Source: Bradyrhizobium sp. AZCC 2262
Lineage (GTDB): Bacteria; Pseudomonadota; Alphaproteobacteria; Rhizobiales; Xanthobacteraceae
Length of the DNA stretch: 64,000 bases
Assembly (NCBI RefSeq): GCF_036924535.1
Contig: NZ_JAZHRT010000001.1
Span: 3,348,001 to 3,412,000 of the forward strand
Reading direction: 5' to 3'
Shown here: positions 17,237-25,442 of the stretch, one piece after another
Layout: each line of letters begins with the position of its first letter
Numbering within the stretch: position 1 is the stretch's first letter
Translations under genes and position numbers: made by a program
The notes under the pieces: generated by a model
Databases searched by the model: none
Told to the model about the DNA's origin: nothing
The model's input: the letters and a program-made list of their open reading frames with translations, nothing else

Positions 17237-18469
17237 TCACGAACCGAGAAAACCTGACGCGAGTGCGCTGATGGCCGCGGCGAGGGCGTCGTTGGCCTGC
17301 TTCGTCCGTCTACGCTTCGTGTAGTTTCTCAACAGCACCGCCGGATCGTCGCCGATGCGCTGCGCCACGGTATGCACTGGAATGCCGGCGTCGAGCAAGG
17401 CCGTCGCATGAATTCCCCGCAGATCATGGAAGCGTGTGCTGCCAAAGCCGATCACGCCGGCCCGGCGAGCGAATTCCTTGGAGAAGTTCCGAGGGTTACG
17501 CCACGCCGTGAATGAATAATCTGAGCCGGGCGAGGGGACGGCCGGGAACATCAGCGCGCCCTCCGGCAGCCGCACCAGTGCCGGTATGATGTCGGCGCCG
17601 TCGGGAACGCCGGCCACGATGCGCAGGTGGCGATTCTTCTCGGCGAGCAGTAGCGCGAGCGTGGTGTCGTCCAGATCGACCGTGCGGCGGCCGCGGGCCG
17701 TCTTGGGGCGCTTCCGCCGGACACCATGCTTCTTCGTTTGCTCGAGTGTCCACTCGATCCGAAGCGTTTTCTTCTCGACATCAAGGTCGACCCAGCGCAG
17801 CGCCAACAGCTCGTTCCGGCGCGCGCCGGTGGCGGCAGCCAGGGCGATCACGGGATAGAGGGACGAGGCCGAGAAGCCGGCAATCAATTTCGCCAAGTCG
17901 GCCTCGCTGAGCCCTTCGCCGATCAGATCAGCGTCATCATCCTCGTCGAGTTCGCGGACCGACGGGATCTGCTTCAGCGAGTCCATCGGGTTGGCGACGA
18001 TCAGCTTGGTTCGGAAGGCCGTCGCCATGCAGGCGCCCAGGACGATATGCACGTGGTGCTGCGTCCGCGGTGAAGGGCCATCCTGCTGCTTTTCCATGTC
18101 AAGGTAGAGTTGGTCGATCTCGCCCGATCGAAGCTGCTGCAGCGGCCGGGCGCTCAGCTTGGGGATAACATGGGTGCGGAGCAGCTCGCTATAACGTTCC
18201 AGCGTTCGCTCACCAACCTTCGCCTTCTTGCGGCCTGGCGCACCGGCGTCCAGCCAACTCAAGATCCACTCGCCGACGGTGATCTTGTCTGGCTCGACAT
18301 GCTGGCCCGCATCGCCAGCGCGCACGAGCTTGCGCAATTCCTTGCGCGCCTCGGTGAGGGTGCCGCGGAACGTTTTTGTGTGACGCTTGCCGGCAACACG
18401 GTAGCGGAGCCGAAACACGTTCTCGCCGCGCTCATCAATGCCACCTTCGCCATGTCCTCGCTTGGTCAT
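17237..18469 (-). CDS. Tyrosine recombinase / phage-type integrase
   Basis: A 410-residue site-specific recombinase. It has an N-terminal arm-binding-like region (residues 1-60), a core-binding SAM-like domain (about 62-165) and a C-terminal catalytic domain. Catalytic residues visible are R217 (ATGARRNELLALRW), H348-x-x-R351 (RFHDLRGIHAT) and nucleophile Y383 (LLRNYTKR). The position that is usually His/Trp ahead of the tyrosine reads IGDDP, a variation. The stop is 78 bp from the tRNA, and the gene points at the tRNA. Its start overlaps the end of the upstream regulator-like gene by ATGA, so the two are co-expressed. Confidence 0.95.
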   Translation of the reverse strand: MTKRGHGEGGIDERGENVFRLRYRVAGKRHTKTFRGTLTEARKELRKLVRAGDAGQHVEPDKITVGEWILSWLDAGAPGRKKAKVGERTLERYSELLRTHVIPKLSARPLQQLRSGEIDQLYLDMEKQQDGPSPRTQHHVHIVLGACMATAFRTKLIVANPMDSLKQIPSVRELDEDDDADLIGEGLSEADLAKLIAGFSASSLYPVIALAAATGARRNELLALRWVDLDVEKKTLRIEWTLEQTKKHGVRRKRPKTARGRRTVDLDDTTLALLLAEKNRHLRIVAGVPDGADIIPALVRLPEGALMFPAVPSPGSDYSFTAWRNPRNFSKEFARRAGVIGFGSTRFHDLRGIHATALLDAGIPVHTVAQRIGDDPAVLLRNYTKRRRTKQANDALAAAISALASGFLGS

Positions 18470-18897
18470 TGCTTCCCTCCGGTTTTTCCCTGCTCGTACT
18501 CGCGAACCTCTTCGACGTAGCTGTTGAAAATCACTTCAGCGGCCTGATTGGGATCTGATTTCAGAGTGGAGGCCTCAGCCGTTGGCGCGGGCTGAGCCTC
18601 GAACAGCAAGCGCAGCGTCTCCAGGAAAACCTGATGGGAAAGACGATCTGAATGCCAGTCCGCCCGAGTTGCTCTCCGGACGCGCCGTGCAAGCTCCTCG
18701 ATTTGACCACTTAGCCTGACGAGATGTTGATCGCGCTGCTGGTCAATCTGCTCTTCGAAAAGCGACCGATACAAGCGATCGCGAATGTTCTGGGAAAGAT
18801 GCGGCTGCATCACTTTGATCCACGCTTTGGGCAACCGGACGGCGACTTGCTCGGTCTCAGCGGCGATGGGGGGTCGTCCTCGTTTGGCTTTTTGCAT
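18466..18897 (-). CDS. Small RHH-like protein co-transcribed with integrase
   Basis: A 143-residue protein starting MQKAKRGRPPIAAETEQVAV. The opening combines an AT-hook-like KRGRPP with a strand VAVRLPKAW that resembles ribbon-helix-helix DNA-binding proteins. The remainder is helical with an acidic C-terminal tail. ATG 18897 is chosen over one at 18951, because the extra 18 residues are hydrophobic and unlike the rest. It overlaps the integrase start by 4 bp. A role controlling integration or excision is an inference from position. Confidence 0.65.
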   Translation of the reverse strand: MQKAKRGRPPIAAETEQVAVRLPKAWIKVMQPHLSQNIRDRLYRSLFEEQIDQQRDQHLVRLSGQIEELARRVRRATRADWHSDRLSHQVFLETLRLLFEAQPAPTAEASTLKSDPNQAAEVIFNSYVEEVREYEQGKTGGKQ

Positions 18898-18980
18898 ACC
18901 AAAATCCCACAATAAAACGATATTCAAATCACAAACTACCAAATAGACCATGACCGAGCAATCCCAAAAAGGCGGATGTC

Positions 18981-19181
18981 ATGGACAACTCACCGGTTCT
19001 TCTTCCCCCCAAGTTTGACGGGCGTGCGACGTTCTCTGTCGATGAATTGCCGGAAATCTTCCCGATTTCCCGTGCCGGCGCCTACGCAGCCGTGGCTAAG
19101 GGTGAAATCGGTTCAATCCGGATTGGCCGTCGCATTGTGATCCCGCGCGCCGTTATCGAGCGCATGCTCACCGCGGCCTGA
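18981..19181 (+). CDS. AlpA/excisionase-like helix-turn-helix protein
   Basis: A 66-residue winged-helix protein. FSVDELPEIFPISRAGAYAA forms the recognition helix region and IGSIRIGRRIVIPRAVIER the wing, the typical pattern of excisionase/MerR-like HTH_17 proteins. It is divergent from the integrase operon and heads the rightward replication-like gene run. It probably binds att-proximal or promoter DNA to steer excision. Confidence 0.82.
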   Translation: MDNSPVLLPPKFDGRATFSVDELPEIFPISRAGAYAAVAKGEIGSIRIGRRIVIPRAVIERMLTAA

Positions 19182-19191
19182 GGAGAGCGTC

Positions 19192-19467
19192 ATGGGGAAA
19201 CGCCCTCAACTCGCCGAACCGGTTGAAGTCTTCAAAGACTGGATCAATCGAAGGCACGATGCCCTCGTCGTGAATTTGCAGACCTTCAACGGCAGCAACC
19301 TCGTCGACCTCCGCAAGCACGTGATGGATCGCGACGGTTGCCTGAAGCCGTCGACGAAGGGCATCGCCGTGAGCGTGCGGCGGCTGCGCGACCTGCACAA
19401 GGCGCTCGGCAGGGCCGTTGCAAAGGCAGAAGAACTCGGCCTGATCGACAAGGACAGCGCCGAATGA
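19192..19467 (+). CDS. PC4-like single-stranded DNA-binding protein
   Basis: A 91-residue protein with the PC4/p15 coactivator fold pattern: strands ALVVNLQTFNGSNLVDLRKH and a DRDGCLKPSTKGIAVSVRRL segment (compare the family phrase GELKPGKKGI), then a C-terminal helix. Bacterial and phage PC4-like proteins bind ssDNA as dimers. It is placed between the excisionase and a replication-type ATPase, which supports a role in element DNA processing. The next gene starts within its stop region. Confidence 0.7.
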   Translation: MGKRPQLAEPVEVFKDWINRRHDALVVNLQTFNGSNLVDLRKHVMDRDGCLKPSTKGIAVSVRRLRDLHKALGRAVAKAEELGLIDKDSAE

Positions 19468-19919
19468 TGGATGCCGCAACCGAATTCGCAGAGTGCTGCG
19501 GTTACCAGCGCTGGTTCGTCGACGAGGGATGGGTCAACATCCAGACCGCGGTCGACAATCTGCAACTGCTCGCCGAATGCGCTGGCTATGTCGACGAACT
19601 CGGCCAGGACGAATGTCAGCGCTTGATGTCGGAAGCCTTCGCGCCGGCCGTCGAGCTACCGTCCGACTACGCTCGGCAATTGGTGATGCAGTGGGAATTG
19701 AATGACCCCAGGGACTCGTGGAGGTGGACGGGTGAGTTGCCGCCCAAGCCCGAGCCGCAGCCCGAATGGCCGGCGCGAAGGCCCTACAAGACGCCGGAGG
19801 CAACCATCAACGCGTTCAACTATGTGATGGCCCTCGGCGATCCTGACCGCTTAGCAGCGTGGCTACGTAACCATCCGGACGACGCGCCGGCGCTCCTCGA
19901 TACACTGGAGGCTGCCTGA
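19464..19919 (+). CDS. Hypothetical protein of the replication-like operon
   Basis: A 151-residue acidic, Trp-rich protein (MMDAATEFAECCGYQRWFVD). No known motif is visible. Its start overlaps the stop of the PC4-like gene, and its stop overlaps the ATG of the ATPase gene, so it is translationally coupled to both. A Pro/Arg-rich segment near residue 95 separates two helical halves. Confidence 0.6.
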   Translation: MMDAATEFAECCGYQRWFVDEGWVNIQTAVDNLQLLAECAGYVDELGQDECQRLMSEAFAPAVELPSDYARQLVMQWELNDPRDSWRWTGELPPKPEPQPEWPARRPYKTPEATINAFNYVMALGDPDRLAAWLRNHPDDAPALLDTLEAA

Positions 19920-21169
19920 TGTTGAGCGCGGCCAATCGGGCTATGGCCCTTCAGGTGTTCGAGGATCTTGGCTTCGCCCGCGTGCCCGACGGTCCAGCGG
20001 ACGAGCCGCCACCGGTCGACTCGTTCGAGGCTTACGGAGCCACGCCAGCGGTTGACGGCGCCGATGAAGCCCCGTTCTTGGAAGAAACGAAGACCGCGGT
20101 GAATCTGCCGTGGCTCGACATGTCCGAATGGGACGGTAGGCCTATCCCAGAGCGCCAGTGGGCGATCAAGGACCGGGTGCCGCTGAAGCAGGCCGGCTTG
20201 TTTTCCGGGGAGGGCGGCACCGGCAAGAGCATTATCGAGCTCATGAAGAATGTTGCCCATGTTACCGCGAAGGACTGGCTGGGCACGCTTCCCGAGCCGG
20301 GACCCGCGTTCTACCTCGGCGCCGAGGACGACCAGGACGAAATCCACATCCGCATTGCGGCCATCGCCAAGCACTACAGCGTCACGTTCAAGGACCTGAT
20401 CACGGGCGGCCTGCATGTGCTCCCGCTGCTCGGGCAAGACGCCACGCTGTGCGCTGCCACCAAGGGCGGCAAGGTGGAGGTAACTGGCCTCTATCGGCAA
20501 CTCTTTGAGGCGGCCGGCGACATCAAGCCCAAGAACATCTCGATCGACACGCTGTCGCGCGCCTTCTCTGGGAATGAGATCGACCGCGTCCAAGTCTACG
20601 CCTTCGCGATGCACATGCAGGCCCTTGCCAAGATCGCAAACGGTTCGGTGACCGTCCTCAGCCATCCCAGCCTTCAGGGCATCAATTCGGGATCCGGCTT
20701 GTCCGGCTCAACGGCTTGGCACGGCGCCTTCCGCTTCCGGCAATACCTCAAGGCGGCCAAGAGCGAAGATGGCGAGCAACCGGACAACGACCTGCGGGAA
20801 CTTGAGTTCAAGAAAAACCAGTACGGCCCCCGCGGTGAAACCATGGTGCTGCGCTATCAGCGCGGTCTCTTCCTGCCGGAGGGCGGCGCCTCCAGCCTCG
20901 ACAAACTGGCGCGCGAAACCAAGGCCGAAGAGGTATTCCTCGACCTGCTGCGTCGCTTCACCGGCCAGGGCCGCAACGTCAGCGCGACGCCAACGGCACC
21001 CAACTATGCCCCCACGGCATTCGCCGACGACCCGGACGCCAAGCGGCACGCTTTCCGAAAGGCTGATCTGAAGGACGCCATGGCCCGCCTATTCAGCGCC
21101 GACAAGGTCCACATCGAGAACTACGGCCGCCCTTCGCGACCCGCCTCCCGACTGGCGGTGAAACTATGA
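19919..21169 (+). CDS. RepA-like AAA ATPase / hexameric helicase
   Basis: A 416-residue P-loop ATPase of the RSF1010 RepA/AAA_25 type. Walker A is GLFSGEGGTGKSIIELM, a Walker B-like Asp lies in ISIDTLSRAFSGNEIDR, and the late signature LSHPSLQGINSGSGLSGSTA with TAWHGAFRFRQYL matches that family. Such proteins serve as replicative helicases of plasmids, phages and integrative elements. It follows the PC4-like protein in an overlapping operon, and iteron-like repeats lie just downstream, so an excised replicating form is possible. Confidence 0.85.
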   Translation: MLSAANRAMALQVFEDLGFARVPDGPADEPPPVDSFEAYGATPAVDGADEAPFLEETKTAVNLPWLDMSEWDGRPIPERQWAIKDRVPLKQAGLFSGEGGTGKSIIELMKNVAHVTAKDWLGTLPEPGPAFYLGAEDDQDEIHIRIAAIAKHYSVTFKDLITGGLHVLPLLGQDATLCAATKGGKVEVTGLYRQLFEAAGDIKPKNISIDTLSRAFSGNEIDRVQVYAFAMHMQALAKIANGSVTVLSHPSLQGINSGSGLSGSTAWHGAFRFRQYLKAAKSEDGEQPDNDLRELEFKKNQYGPRGETMVLRYQRGLFLPEGGASSLDKLARETKAEEVFLDLLRRFTGQGRNVSATPTAPNYAPTAFADDPDAKRHAFRKADLKDAMARLFSADKVHIENYGRPSRPASRLAVKL

Positions 21170-21177
21170 TTTACACC

Positions 21178-21290
21178 GTGCAGCTACCGTGTTGCTCGGG
21201 TGTAGCTACGTGCAGCTACCCGTGTAGCCCACTCCTCTGCCTACCCATAGGCAAGCTGCACGCCTGCACGCGTGCTGCACGCTTGCCCCA
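21178..21290. repeat. Iteron-like short repeats downstream of the ATPase gene
   Basis: GTGCAGCTACC occurs at 21179-21189 and 21210-21220, with the variant GTGTAGCTAC at 21200-21209. Nearby, three copies of TGCACGC sit between GCAAGC and GCTTGC, around a perfect GCACGCGTGC palindrome. The segment is non-coding as far as I can judge, and its position beside a RepA-like gene fits a replication or transfer origin. Confidence 0.4.
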
Positions 21291-21737
21291 CGGGATAGGC
21301 AGTCGCACGAAGCGAAAAGGACCTCGTTATCGGCATGCATGCAGTAACAGCGAGGCCAACGCCGTTTGCTCGTGCATTATGCATCCCCCTGGTCGAGAGG
21401 TTACCTCGTTACTAACGGTTACGACTGGGTCCATGGTTGGGTCCAAGACATCGGCACCGATCAACGATCGCGTGCAAGATCAACCGATTGACCACATCTC
21501 GGCACCGGTTTGCGAATTCGGGGAAGGGCTTTATGGGCGCAGCAACGCAACTCTAGACGTTTGGAATGCGCGCGCGCGCGAGGCAGATGGTCATATTGCC
21601 CTGGGAAAAGACCCGGCGGGAGTGGGGTGGCAGGAAAAATGGCGATCGATTCCGAAATTCATGTGCTCTCAAAATTTCGCGGCGATTTCTAAGAATTCTT
21701 GTCCATCATCCGCAAACACCGTCGAACATCCGCTGAC
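21291..21737. other. Non-coding stretch of the element
   Basis: No credible gene is seen between the ATPase and the next regulator. A long frame at 21166-21741 has Cys/Pro/Ser-rich, repeat-derived residues and no ribosome site. The stretch includes the third TTGGACCCAA-type pair (21426-21446), and an alternating GC run lies near 21569-21580. Confidence 0.45.
21426..21446 (-). promoter_or_regulatory. Third TTGGACCCAA-type site pair, mid-element
   Basis: Read on the minus strand this is TTGGACCCAA then TGGACCCA, 11 bp apart: the same two variants and the same spacing as the left arm sites but in opposite orientation. It may be a second integrase or excisionase binding locus that controls expression or replication. 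Confidence 0.45.
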
Positions 21738-22103
21738 ATGAAACCGCGCCTGATAACTTCTCGGGAAGAGTTGTTGCAGGTCGTGCGCGATCGGCAGGAC
21801 TCGATCAACCTGTCGCACGAGGTGCTGGATTTCATCAGCGGGGTCCAGCCGGGATATAGCGCCAAATTGCTCGCCGATCCGCCGATCCGAGGCTTTGGCG
21901 AGATGTCGCTGAAGGCGGTCCTAGATGCGTTGGCGTTGCGGGTCGCATTGGTCGTCATCGTAGAAGACCCGGACATGGCGGAACGGATGGAAGGCCGCTG
22001 GAAGCCCAGGAAGCGGCCCGGGGTGAGGCGTAAAGCACTGCGGTGCGTTGATGGAGACGCGCAAACAGTGTCCGCTGTCAGTCATCCGACGAAGGAGGAC
22101 TAG
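21738..22103 (+). CDS. HTH-type regulator-like protein
   Basis: A 121-residue protein, MKPRLITSREELLQVVRDRQ at the start, with a probable Xre-like helical DNA-binding core (INLSHEVLDFISGVQPGYSA then KLLADPPIRGFGEMSLKAVL). The C terminus is basic and disordered. ATG 21738 is preferred because the region before it is unlike the family. It is followed at 6 bp by a ribbon-helix-helix gene. Confidence 0.6.
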   Translation: MKPRLITSREELLQVVRDRQDSINLSHEVLDFISGVQPGYSAKLLADPPIRGFGEMSLKAVLDALALRVALVVIVEDPDMAERMEGRWKPRKRPGVRRKALRCVDGDAQTVSAVSHPTKED

Positions 22104-22108
22104 TTACA

Positions 22109-22279
22109 ATGTCGAACACGAAAATGATTGGCGCGCGCATCAAGCCCGATCTCGAGGAGAAAATCCGCGAAGCAGCCGCCCGTGAACGTCGCGGCGTATC
22201 TGATTGGATTCGCTGCCGGTTGGAAGATGCGGTGGCCTCGCGATCTGCGGCCGGCCAACAGCACAGCGAAGCGGCGTGA
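22109..22279 (+). CDS. Short ribbon-helix-helix protein
   Basis: A 56-residue protein. The strand KMIGARIKPDLEEKIREAAA and the helix region RRGVSDWIRCRLEDAV form an Arc/MetJ-type RHH fold. The ATG lies 10 bp after GAAGGAGG, an excellent ribosome site that sits inside the end of the previous gene. It is probably a local repressor. Confidence 0.7.
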   Translation: MSNTKMIGARIKPDLEEKIREAAARERRGVSDWIRCRLEDAVASRSAAGQQHSEAA

Positions 22280-22290
22280 GGATCCTGACC

Positions 22291-23067
22291 ATGTTCCGCA
22301 AGAAGTCCGGCGAGGAGAATGCAGTGCAATCGGCGACCAAGCCCGATGAGCAGCCGGTTTTGCCTGCCAATACCGCGCGCGCGCCCGCCGTCAGCGAAAG
22401 GCTCGATTGTGCTCTCGGAATTCTGGCAGAGCTCGAGGAGCAGGTCGCGGAATTCGCGCTTGAGGCTGCCGAGCGGAAACCGGGAGGGGCTGAGAAACTG
22501 GCAGGGCACCGCGCCAAGATCGATTCTGCCAAGACGGCTGTGGATGAGCTGCGCGCGGCGCACCGTCTGGCTGCGAAGCTCGATCGCCAAGCAGTCGCCG
22601 CGGGCGCCATCGCCATGCGTGCCGAGCAGATGGCCGCTTTCAAGAGCTACGTGTCCAGCCGCGAGAAAGCGATGAAGCGCTCCCTTGATCATGCCGCCGA
22701 GATGGCCAGGGCGTTCGCTGAATTTTCGGTTTTGACCGAAGCAATGGTCGGCGTTCTGCCAACCGGCACCAATTTTCCGACGATGACCATGGGCGAGAAC
22801 GGACTGAGCGGCAATCTGCTGAGCTCGTGCGAGAAGCTGCTGCTGGCGGAGATGTATCGCCTTGGCGAGGCCAGCAACGGCCGCCGGGCGCCATTGCCAT
22901 TCGCAAAGCCGCAAGTGGTCTCGTTGCGCGACGTGCCGGGGGAAATTCCGCCGGGCATCGAAGTGCTGAAGGTCGCACACCAGGCGATGCTCCACGATAT
23001 CGAACAGCAGGTCTCCCGCTTGGATTCGGAGCAGATGGACGCAGCAACCCATGGGAAAGCGGCATGA
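22291..23067 (+). CDS. Hypothetical helical protein of the element
   Basis: A 258-residue, largely alpha-helical protein (MFRKKSGEENAVQSATKPDE). A predicted coiled-coil-like region spans about 40-130, and a conserved-looking loop reads VGVLPTGTNFPTMTMG near 160. No known family is recognised. Its stop overlaps the start of the next gene (ATGA), so it belongs to a coupled block of small genes running to 24871. A GTG at 22276 is an alternative start. Confidence 0.6.
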   Translation: MFRKKSGEENAVQSATKPDEQPVLPANTARAPAVSERLDCALGILAELEEQVAEFALEAAERKPGGAEKLAGHRAKIDSAKTAVDELRAAHRLAAKLDRQAVAAGAIAMRAEQMAAFKSYVSSREKAMKRSLDHAAEMARAFAEFSVLTEAMVGVLPTGTNFPTMTMGENGLSGNLLSSCEKLLLAEMYRLGEASNGRRAPLPFAKPQVVSLRDVPGEIPPGIEVLKVAHQAMLHDIEQQVSRLDSEQMDAATHGKAA

Positions 23068-23549
23068 CAGAGCAGCAGCAGCAGCAGACACCACCGCCGG
23101 CACCGACCGCGACCGATGCGCAGAACCAAATGAACGCGCTGACCGCCGACAAGGGATGGGTTGACCGCTTCCTCACCGCCGATCCCGCCGCGCTGAAGGA
23201 ATTCAGAGCCCTTACTGGCGCAATCGTTGATGGCGGCAGCGCTGCCGATGTCGTGGCGTCAATCATGGAGGGCAAGGCGCCTGACTTCGGCAACAGCGAG
23301 CAAAGGCAGATGGCCAGCTATGTCGATCACGTTCGCGAACTCGGAATTTCCGATGGAGTCACGAAGCAGTTTCTCAGCGGACAAAAGGTCAGCCCCGCGG
23401 AGTACCAGGCCGTTGCCAACCTCAAGCGCGAGCTGATGGGCAGCGCCGAATTCACGAAGGCCTATCTCGGAGGGGACGTAAAAGCGAAGCAACGCATGAC
23501 CACGATCAACCAGGTTCTTCTGAACGGCGTCAAGGTGGAGGGAGCATGA
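23064..23549 (+). CDS. Hypothetical protein with Gln/Pro-rich N terminus
   Basis: A 161-residue protein. A disordered start (MTEQQQQQTPPPAPTATDAQ) is followed by helices, including KGWVDRFLTADPAALKEFRA. It overlaps both neighbours by ATGA. The helical part recalls small phage scaffold or minor structural proteins, but this is only an impression. Confidence 0.6.
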   Translation: MTEQQQQQTPPPAPTATDAQNQMNALTADKGWVDRFLTADPAALKEFRALTGAIVDGGSAADVVASIMEGKAPDFGNSEQRQMASYVDHVRELGISDGVTKQFLSGQKVSPAEYQAVANLKRELMGSAEFTKAYLGGDVKAKQRMTTINQVLLNGVKVEGA

Positions 23550-23746
23550 TCTATCAGGTAGACGTCGTAAATCCGAAGACGAACGAGGAGCAGACCATCA
23601 CGGTCGAACTCACGCCCGAGCAGAACGCCGAGGCGCGAGCCTGCGCGGATTGGGTGTCGAAGATCTGGTCCCTCGCAACGTTACCGGCTGGCTTCATGCC
23701 GATCGGCACCAGAACGCGACCGCTCCCTCTCACAGCGATCAACTGA
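23546..23746 (+). CDS. Small hypothetical protein
   Basis: A 66-residue frame whose ATG overlaps the preceding stop. The N-terminal half (MIYQVDVVNPKTNEEQTITV) is beta-rich and protein-like; the C-terminal end (GFMPIGTRTRPLPLTAIN) looks less so. It could be slightly truncated. Function unknown. Confidence 0.5.
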   Translation: MIYQVDVVNPKTNEEQTITVELTPEQNAEARACADWVSKIWSLATLPAGFMPIGTRTRPLPLTAIN

Positions 23747-23760
23747 GGAGTCTGGAAACC

Positions 23761-24096
23761 ATGTCGAGCCTAACAGCCCACGAGAAGGCGATTTTCGGCG
23801 AAGCCCCCGAGCGCTGCCCGGAGACCGGCCGCGCGTTCGAGACCGGCTTTGGCGCGCTGTCGAAAGAGCAGCAGACCGCGAGCTTCATTCGCGACCGCGA
23901 CCGCGCCGGCGATATGCCGATTGATGGCGAGGCATGCCCGCAAACCGGCCGCGCGTTCGAAGTGGGCAGCGGCGCGCAGACCAGGACATTGCAGACCGCG
24001 CGCTTTCTGCGGGAAGAAACCAGCGAAGTGAAGCCGAGTGCGAATTCTCGTGTTCGGCGCCCGCTCAACCTGATCAAAGACGCAACCGCATCGTAG
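23761..24096 (+). CDS. Small protein with two 40-residue CPxTGRAFE repeats
   Basis: A 111-residue protein built on an internal duplication. Residues 19-48 (CPETGRAFETGFGALSKEQQ...) and 59-86 (CPQTGRAFEVGSGAQTRTLQ...) align with the same spacing of Cys-Pro, TGRAFE, QTA and F-[IL]-R. Each unit has one Cys. A basic tail follows. ATG 23761 is supported by GAGGAG about 15 bp upstream. I know no function for the repeat. Confidence 0.6.
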   Translation: MSSLTAHEKAIFGEAPERCPETGRAFETGFGALSKEQQTASFIRDRDRAGDMPIDGEACPQTGRAFEVGSGAQTRTLQTARFLREETSEVKPSANSRVRRPLNLIKDATAS

Positions 24097-24128
24097 CGCC
24101 GCCGAACGAGCAGCAAAGGGCCATCTGA

Positions 24129-24449
24129 ATGGCGATCCTCTACATCACGGAATATGCGGAACTCGGGATCGGTCCCGCCGGTCGCGTCGGCCAGATGCCG
24201 AAGGAAACTCCGATCGCTGAGCAGACGGTCGCGATCGGTGGCGCCAGTGTTCAATCGGCGGCTTTCAACGCCAAGACCCGCTTCATCCGCGTTCACACCG
24301 ACGCAATCTGCTCGGTGCTCCTCGGCACCAACCCGACCGCGACTGCAACGACCGGCCGCATGGCAGCGGGGCAGACCGAATATCGCGACGTGTCCGCCGG
24401 CATCAAGACCGGCACCGCATTCAAGATCGCCGTCATCACGAACACGTAG
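24129..24449 (+). CDS. Hypothetical beta-rich protein, phage-like
   Basis: A 106-residue protein (MAILYITEYAELGIGPAGRV) rich in Ala, Thr and Gly with an alternating beta pattern. It resembles small structural or decoration proteins that lie among phage genes, with the phrase TRFIRVHTDAICSVLLGTNP. There are no enzymatic motifs. It is in the same rightward block as its neighbours. Confidence 0.6.
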   Translation: MAILYITEYAELGIGPAGRVGQMPKETPIAEQTVAIGGASVQSAAFNAKTRFIRVHTDAICSVLLGTNPTATATTGRMAAGQTEYRDVSAGIKTGTAFKIAVITNT

Positions 24450-24460
24450 GGAATAAAAGC

Positions 24461-24871
24461 ATGATCAGCCTCAACAATTTGAACGCGCCGGCCATAAGCG
24501 ACGACTTCGGCCGGCTGACCGCGCTGGCGGCGTTCTTCAGCGATTCTAAGGCTTGCGCGGCGCGGATGGCAGAGATTCAGCAGGCCACCGACGCGGCCAA
24601 CGAGCTGATTGCCAAGGCAAGCGAGATCGAGGCCGCGCACCAAAAGCAGCGAGAAGCCATCAAGGCGGAACGCGCCGCACATGAAAAGCAGATTGCAGCC
24701 GACCGGGCGCGGTTCGATGGCGAATGTGCCAGCCGAGCCGCGCAGATCAAAGACAGCGAGACCGCGATTGCCAGGCTGCAGGCGGCAACCAAGGCCGAGC
24801 GCGAAGAGGCGGCAAGGCTTACCGCGGATTTGCGTTTGCGCGTTGAACGTGTGCGCTCTGCGGCTGCATAG
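24461..24871 (+). CDS. Coiled-coil hypothetical protein
   Basis: A 136-residue protein that is almost wholly coiled coil from about residue 35 (KASEIEAAHQKQREAIKAER and on). The Lys/Glu/Ala heptads suggest an elongated oligomer. It is the last gene of the block. A scaffold-like role is possible but unproven. Confidence 0.6.
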   Translation: MISLNNLNAPAISDDFGRLTALAAFFSDSKACAARMAEIQQATDAANELIAKASEIEAAHQKQREAIKAERAAHEKQIAADRARFDGECASRAAQIKDSETAIARLQAATKAEREEAARLTADLRLRVERVRSAAA

Positions 24872-25181
24872 GCGTCAGGATCGCCCCCCAAGGGGATGGA
24901 ATGAGAGATCATCCCCGGGCTGACCCGGCGCGGACCCGCAAGCCAGATCAGCAGCATTGCCAATTTTTTAGATTCGGGGGCAGGCGCGACACATTCGACC
25001 AAAATCAACCAGTCGCCGATGTAACCCGCCTCGGGGTAGCTCAGAGAACACAATTATTTCAATATGATAAGCGGAAAGGGCCTCCTATGGTTGTGCGACG
25101 AGGGCGGGGCAGCTATGTTCGGGAACTAGTTGTTTGTTTACCATCTCCTCCTAAATTTGATATCACCTGTAGTAGCGCGCA
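24872..25181. other. Intergenic region before hicA
   Basis: A 310-bp stretch with no supported gene. It becomes AT-rich towards 25030-25170, just before the HicA start, and probably carries the hicAB promoter and operator (TTGTTTACC followed by TTTGATATC about 17 bp later). Confidence 0.4.
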
Positions 25182-25442
25182 TTGTCGAGACGTGCAAAAC
25201 TCATCCAATCGGTTTTGGATAATCCGAAAGATGTTCGGTTTGCTGACGCTTGCAAAGTCGCAGAACTCATTGGCTTTACAGCATTTGACCGCAGCGGTTC
25301 GCACAACGGTTACGCGCGCCCAGGAGAAATCGAACAACTCGATTTTCAGGACAGGGGCGGGAAGATCAAGCCCTACCAAGCCAAGCAGCTCTGTAAGATG
25401 ATCGATAGATATTGGGACTGCGAGAAGGATCAGCCAAGATGA
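25182..25442 (+). CDS. hicA: HicA-family mRNA interferase toxin
   Basis: An 86-residue dsRBD-like HicA toxin. The hallmark catalytic His lies in SGSHNGYARPGE, preceded by the family N terminus KLIQSVLDNPKDVRFADACK and followed by KIKPYQAKQLCKMID. The only start that keeps the full domain is TTG at 25182, an unusual codon that would hold toxin translation low. Its end overlaps the hicB start. It is expected to cleave mRNA when free of HicB. Confidence 0.85.
   Translation: MSRRAKLIQSVLDNPKDVRFADACKVAELIGFTAFDRSGSHNGYARPGEIEQLDFQDRGGKIKPYQAKQLCKMIDRYWDCEKDQPR

Noticed and set aside
21166..21741. A 191-codon frame after the RepA-like gene
   Set aside because: Composition reflects short DNA repeats, with no ribosome site or recognisable domain. 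Treated as non-coding repeats and arm-like sites.
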